Assembly (NCBI GenBank): GCA_021904315.1
Contig: CM038914.1
Coordinates: 20,075,065-20,139,064, forward strand
Direction of reading: 5' to 3'
Origin: Sphagnum magellanicum
Lineage: Eukaryota; Streptophyta; Sphagnopsida; Sphagnales; Sphagnaceae
Length of the DNA stretch: 64,000 bases
The notes under the pieces are model-generated. The model had not been told where the DNA came from, ran no database searches, and saw only the letters and a program-made list of their open reading frames with translations. Both the position numbers and the translations under genes were made by a program. Position 1 is the stretch's first letter, and the number at the start of each line of letters is the position of its first letter. Shown piece by piece: positions 60,250 through 64,000 of this stretch.

Positions 60250-62180
60250 GGTTTGGTTGGTTAAAAGCATAGAAAATTGGTTCAATTTGATACATTGTTC
60301 CACACACTTAAACATGGCAAGCCAACATTTGAATATAAGGCTCAAAAGGATTTGTTTGAGTTTTTGAATCTTGAGGAAAATCCAAAATGCATTGTGCAAA
60401 TACTCCTAACTAAATTATTGCATATGCATTATTGCATGGCATTATTTTGGAAGCCACAAAATCTATTGTTGGTGTAGCTGATTATTTGTCACTTGTGATG
60501 AGATCAATACAATTGACAACCAAATTTGGTTGTTAATTCATGTTTATGTGGTTCAAAATTGGTTGCAAATATGAATCCTCTTGTCCTTTGAATGCATGGT
60601 GGCTAGATTAGGTGCACATAATCTTACTCAAGTCCTTATGCAAGCCTTGATGCATGAAGGAGATCTCACAAAAGATTTGATTGGCAAAGGCTTGTGACAT
60701 TGGTGCTAATGGGATTTTTATTTTCCAAGGCTCTAGGTTAGGTGTTATGCAATAAACTTTGAATGGCTGGACTCCACATTCCATGGGGATTCATTGCATG
60801 GCTCATAAAACCAATTTTGCCATTCAAACTTTGTCACATTTCTCAATGGCCACCATAATTTTCATTTATTTTAGGCCTTCTACCAAAAAAAAAATCCAAA
60901 AGCTTTAAGAGGCATTTAAAATTTACAAAGCTTGTAAAGCTTATTGAAACAAAAGGTGTCAAGATTTTGAAGAATGTCAAAACCTATTGCATATTTATAT
61001 TTTCCACTACCTAACATGTTAGGACGAATATTGAACTTTGTTGATGAAGATGGCCATTGATGGTCTTACCAATGACAAGAAAAAGGTAAAACTTGATCTT
61101 GTTTGTGATGTGTTTTATTAGGGCTTACTTTTATTCTCCCATTGCTACAATCAATCCACAACTTGACTAAATTCGACTAGTTGTTGGATGTTTTCATTTG
61201 TGATTTTGTGATACTAACAAAAGTATGTCAAGGGGAAGTCTATGAATTATATTCAAACCTAAACACAAGGTTCAAATCTAATGCATTTGATGTTTACAAG
61301 TTTCTATTATATGTTAAACATGATTCTATAGTCATGCGTTGGATCATAGATTTGAACACATGTGTGGAACATTTGACATTTGATGTGAATTAACAACACA
61401 TTTGGGATAATCATTTTAATTTACAAACTCATGAAGTTTCATATGTGATGAAAGATGATTATGTTATAGCCATCACATAGGTGGAAGCAAAATGTGCAAG
61501 TTTAACTTAAAACCTTAACCCCCTTGTATTTCATGTTTATTTTTATTTTTTCTACTTTAATTTGCATTGAAATGAACCAAAAAATGGATGTGGGTTGTAA
61601 GGGTTATTGATTGCCTTGTTACATCAAAATTGCAAAGGAGATGCCTTACTCATGGCATGATGGATAATTAGGTGTGGTATACCCACAATATTGGTTACAA
61701 TCCAATGCCAAAGAAAGTTTTTGCAAGCACTTGAATGTAATTAAAACAACCTTTTGCCACCCCCAGACAGTTGAGCAACATTGATGCATGGGTGCCTAAG
61801 TTTTGTCAATAGCTTCCATTGACATTCAAATGAAATTAAATGCATGTCCATGGCTAAGCCACTTGATGTAAATCCTTTGATGCACCTTTGGTGCATTCTT
61901 TCAACATCCAAAGTGTTTACATGTTTTTCTCCAAAGTACTTCATGTTGGCTAAGATTTTCATGGTACAAGTCATTAGTAGTGTAGAAGGTGAACATTGTT
62001 TCAATTTTTTTGCATTTTGCAAATCCGAGTTGCACAAGTAACTCACTACCAACTTGGGTTTAGTGGTTAAAATGTTTTCCCAAAAGTTTTATAACTTGCA
62101 TAATTTTCTTTATGCAAAAGCATACAAACAATGGTGTGCAAAATGTCTTCAATATGGTGTGGGAGCTTAGGTTTAAAGCT
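60250..62180 (+). mobile_element. Second hAT-like transposase fossil
   Basis: + strand pieces: HGKPTFEYKAQKDLFEFLNL (about 60313-60372), LTQVLMQALMHEGDLTKDLI (60620-60680), IPWGF with an AHKTNFAIQTLSH-type region (about 60780-60840), KRHLKFTKLVKLIETKGVKI then LKNVKTY (60905-60995), FKSNAFDVYKFLL (about 61270), EGEHCFNFFAFCKSELHK (about 61986-62039), and a MFSQKFYNL block (about 62071). These resemble plant proteins related to hAT transposases of the KIAA1586/ZNF862-like kind. Frames are broken repeatedly. It is not the same subfamily as the 39.4-kb element. Confidence 0.6.
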
Positions 62181-64000
62181 TTCCAATCTTAGCTTAATAA
62201 GTATTTGGCAGCATTGCAAGTTCCAATTGTTGGCTAGTTTTCTATGTAAGTGAAATTATTGATCCCAAATGGATACCAGTTTTTATTTATATCTCAAGTT
62301 TCCAAGTTATTATTCTATTGTGATAGCTTGATAGTGATTTTGTATTTAACTAGCCTTGTTTTGTAGGATACTTGTGCTACAATGGGCAATTTAAAAAGTT
62401 CACTCACAAGTGACTATTTTCGTTTGCTTCCAATTTGTGGAACTTGTGTTACAACTTACATGCACATGCATTGTGGTTTGTTGCATTAATATTGAACAAT
62501 GAACATTGTGGTTAAGGTCTTATAGTTTCCATGATTTAGTAGAAAGGTGTTTAGATTTTTGAGGATTGGCAAGAGCCAAAAAACCTACAACTATCTTATC
62601 CTTGTAGCTAGAAATAACCACCTCGAAAAAATCTTCATTGCCTAATTAAACTCCATTTCCCCTTAATCTATAGAAAAAAATGACTTTTAGAAAAAATAAA
62701 AATTATTGGACTTCAACTCATGCCAACTAGTGACCAACCTAGCATCAAAAGGGTTGAAATGATAGCCAAATGTCATATTTTTCCAAAACAAAAAGAAAAA
62801 CTCTACTTGAAATCATTGCAAGAACAATCATGAACCCAAGGTGAAGCTCAATATCATACTTGGGCTCCACACTACTTCATATTACTAGTTACAATCAACT
62901 ATTTTTTCTCTCTAGCTATGTTCCCATATGGTTTTCAATAGTTCATTTTTATTGATGTCAATCTCAATTTTAATTTAATTTGAATTAATATAAATATCAT
63001 GAACATGAAAAGACACGTGCTAATTTGTCTTTTGCTAATTTGTGCTAATTTCCTATACATGTTGGTGTTGGTGGGCAGGGGAAAGGAGTGAGGAAGTTAT
63101 TAAGAAAAAAATGAGATAATAGTTAGAATAGAAGTAATTATTAATAAAGTAGGAAAGGAGATAATTATTAGGAAAGGAAAATGATGTAGATATGAATTGT
63201 CTTTGGAATTTACATATGGATGACCATACAATAGATTCCAAAAAACCATCAATGTATACCAATTCTTCTGGTCACTAGAATTTTCTTCAAGTGATAATCC
63301 TTTGCTTCACAATTCTGAACTCATGCTCTTGTTGTTGTGTAAGTTTCAGAGTTGTTCTTCCTCAAAATTAGCAGGTAAAAGTTGCATATCAATCTTATTC
63401 AGTGTTATTTTCTTGGTGAATTTTTCGCCAGGCAGTGATTTATTTTTTTCAAAAAGCTAAAAATGAGTTTTTCCAATTCTTTTTCTGCTCATCAAATATA
63501 GAAATTCCTTATTAAAATATCGCTAAATCCTACCATAGGTTCTAGCACATCACCAACAACATAGAAGAATGCTTAAATTGTTTTCCTTTCATATCTTTTT
63601 TTAAAGCCGGATTTGAGTAAAATTTTGTTGTGGATGATTGCAAGGCATGCTACATTACAAAATTGAAAGTAAAAAAGAAAAAAAACACTTATGTGATATT
63701 GTTGGTAAAGGATTGTGTAACTATCCTCACAAATTGCTAACAATCCTAGAGTTCTATGGAAACATGGTGTTACATATGTCCAACAAAAAACTATAAGAAG
63801 ATGGACCTGAGAAAGATGAAACGAACTGAATCAAGAATTGGTGGTGTGCTTAGCAGCTTTTGGAAGAACCAATAGTGCGAGTTTTTTGGGTTTGAGTATG
63901 AAGATATTTGAATACAAATGCATCAGTGTTTTTTTTTGGGGGGTGAATTTTCCCACATTTACAAGCTGAAAACTATGATTTTGACACATACAAAGGATTT
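62181..64000. other. AT-rich noncoding DNA at the window end
   Basis: Short unrecognised frames only; AG-rich stretches at 63075-63180. Nothing further supported. Confidence 0.45.

Noticed and set aside
1-64000. tRNA, rRNA or organellar DNA insertions
   Set aside because: I looked for tRNA-like conserved blocks and rRNA or plastid gene signatures and recognised none; a tRNAscan or BLASTn run would be decisive.

Overview
The window reads as nuclear DNA of a seed plant with a large, repeat-filled genome. A gymnosperm is my inference, not something the sequence proves. It is AT-rich and most of it is decayed transposable elements of several classes. No intact long protein-coding gene is visible. 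Single-copy-looking, GC-richer sequence is confined to about 5.2-15.2 kb.

Layout. 1-5.2 kb: AT-rich DNA with an inverted-repeat pair, a local tandem duplication and perfect short hairpins. 5.46-7.43 kb: a broken, intron-containing copy of the organellar (probably plastid) ribosome recycling factor gene on the + strand. 7.5-15.2 kb: a gene-like block. It holds a GC-richer island with two telo-box motifs, a cysteine-rich exon with good splice sites on the - strand, a phase-consistent pair of exons on the + strand, a perfect G-quadruplex motif, and at 12.87-13.54 kb a tandem array of four related inverted repeats. Two of these fold as long, nearly perfect plant-MIRNA-like hairpins. This array is the most likely undescribed system here. 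15.5-16.3 kb: a T-rich minisatellite.

17.4-64 kb: transposon graveyard. It contains a 3' fragment of a chromovirus (integrase, chromodomain, polypurine tract, LTR; 21.5-24.7 kb, - strand), a non-LTR retrotransposon polymerase fossil (34.0-37.2 kb, +), a hAT transposase fossil (39.4-42.7 kb, +), a Ty1/copia element (44.8-48.1 kb, +), a Ty3/gypsy element with gag, protease, RT, RNase H and integrase (50.9-59.6 kb, -) and a second hAT-like fossil (60.2-62.2 kb, +). One LTR family, about 0.8-0.98 kb with TG...CA ends, links these. It occurs as the 3' LTR of the chromovirus fragment and as four solo LTRs at 17.4, 40.0, 51.9 and 55.3 kb. Two of the solos interrupt the gypsy element and one interrupts the hAT element, so the relative order of events can be read from the nesting.

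All protein assignments come from reading translations by eye against remembered family patterns. No database search or folding program was run. Most coding relics carry stops and frameshifts, so element borders are approximate except where target-site duplications or splice sites fix them.
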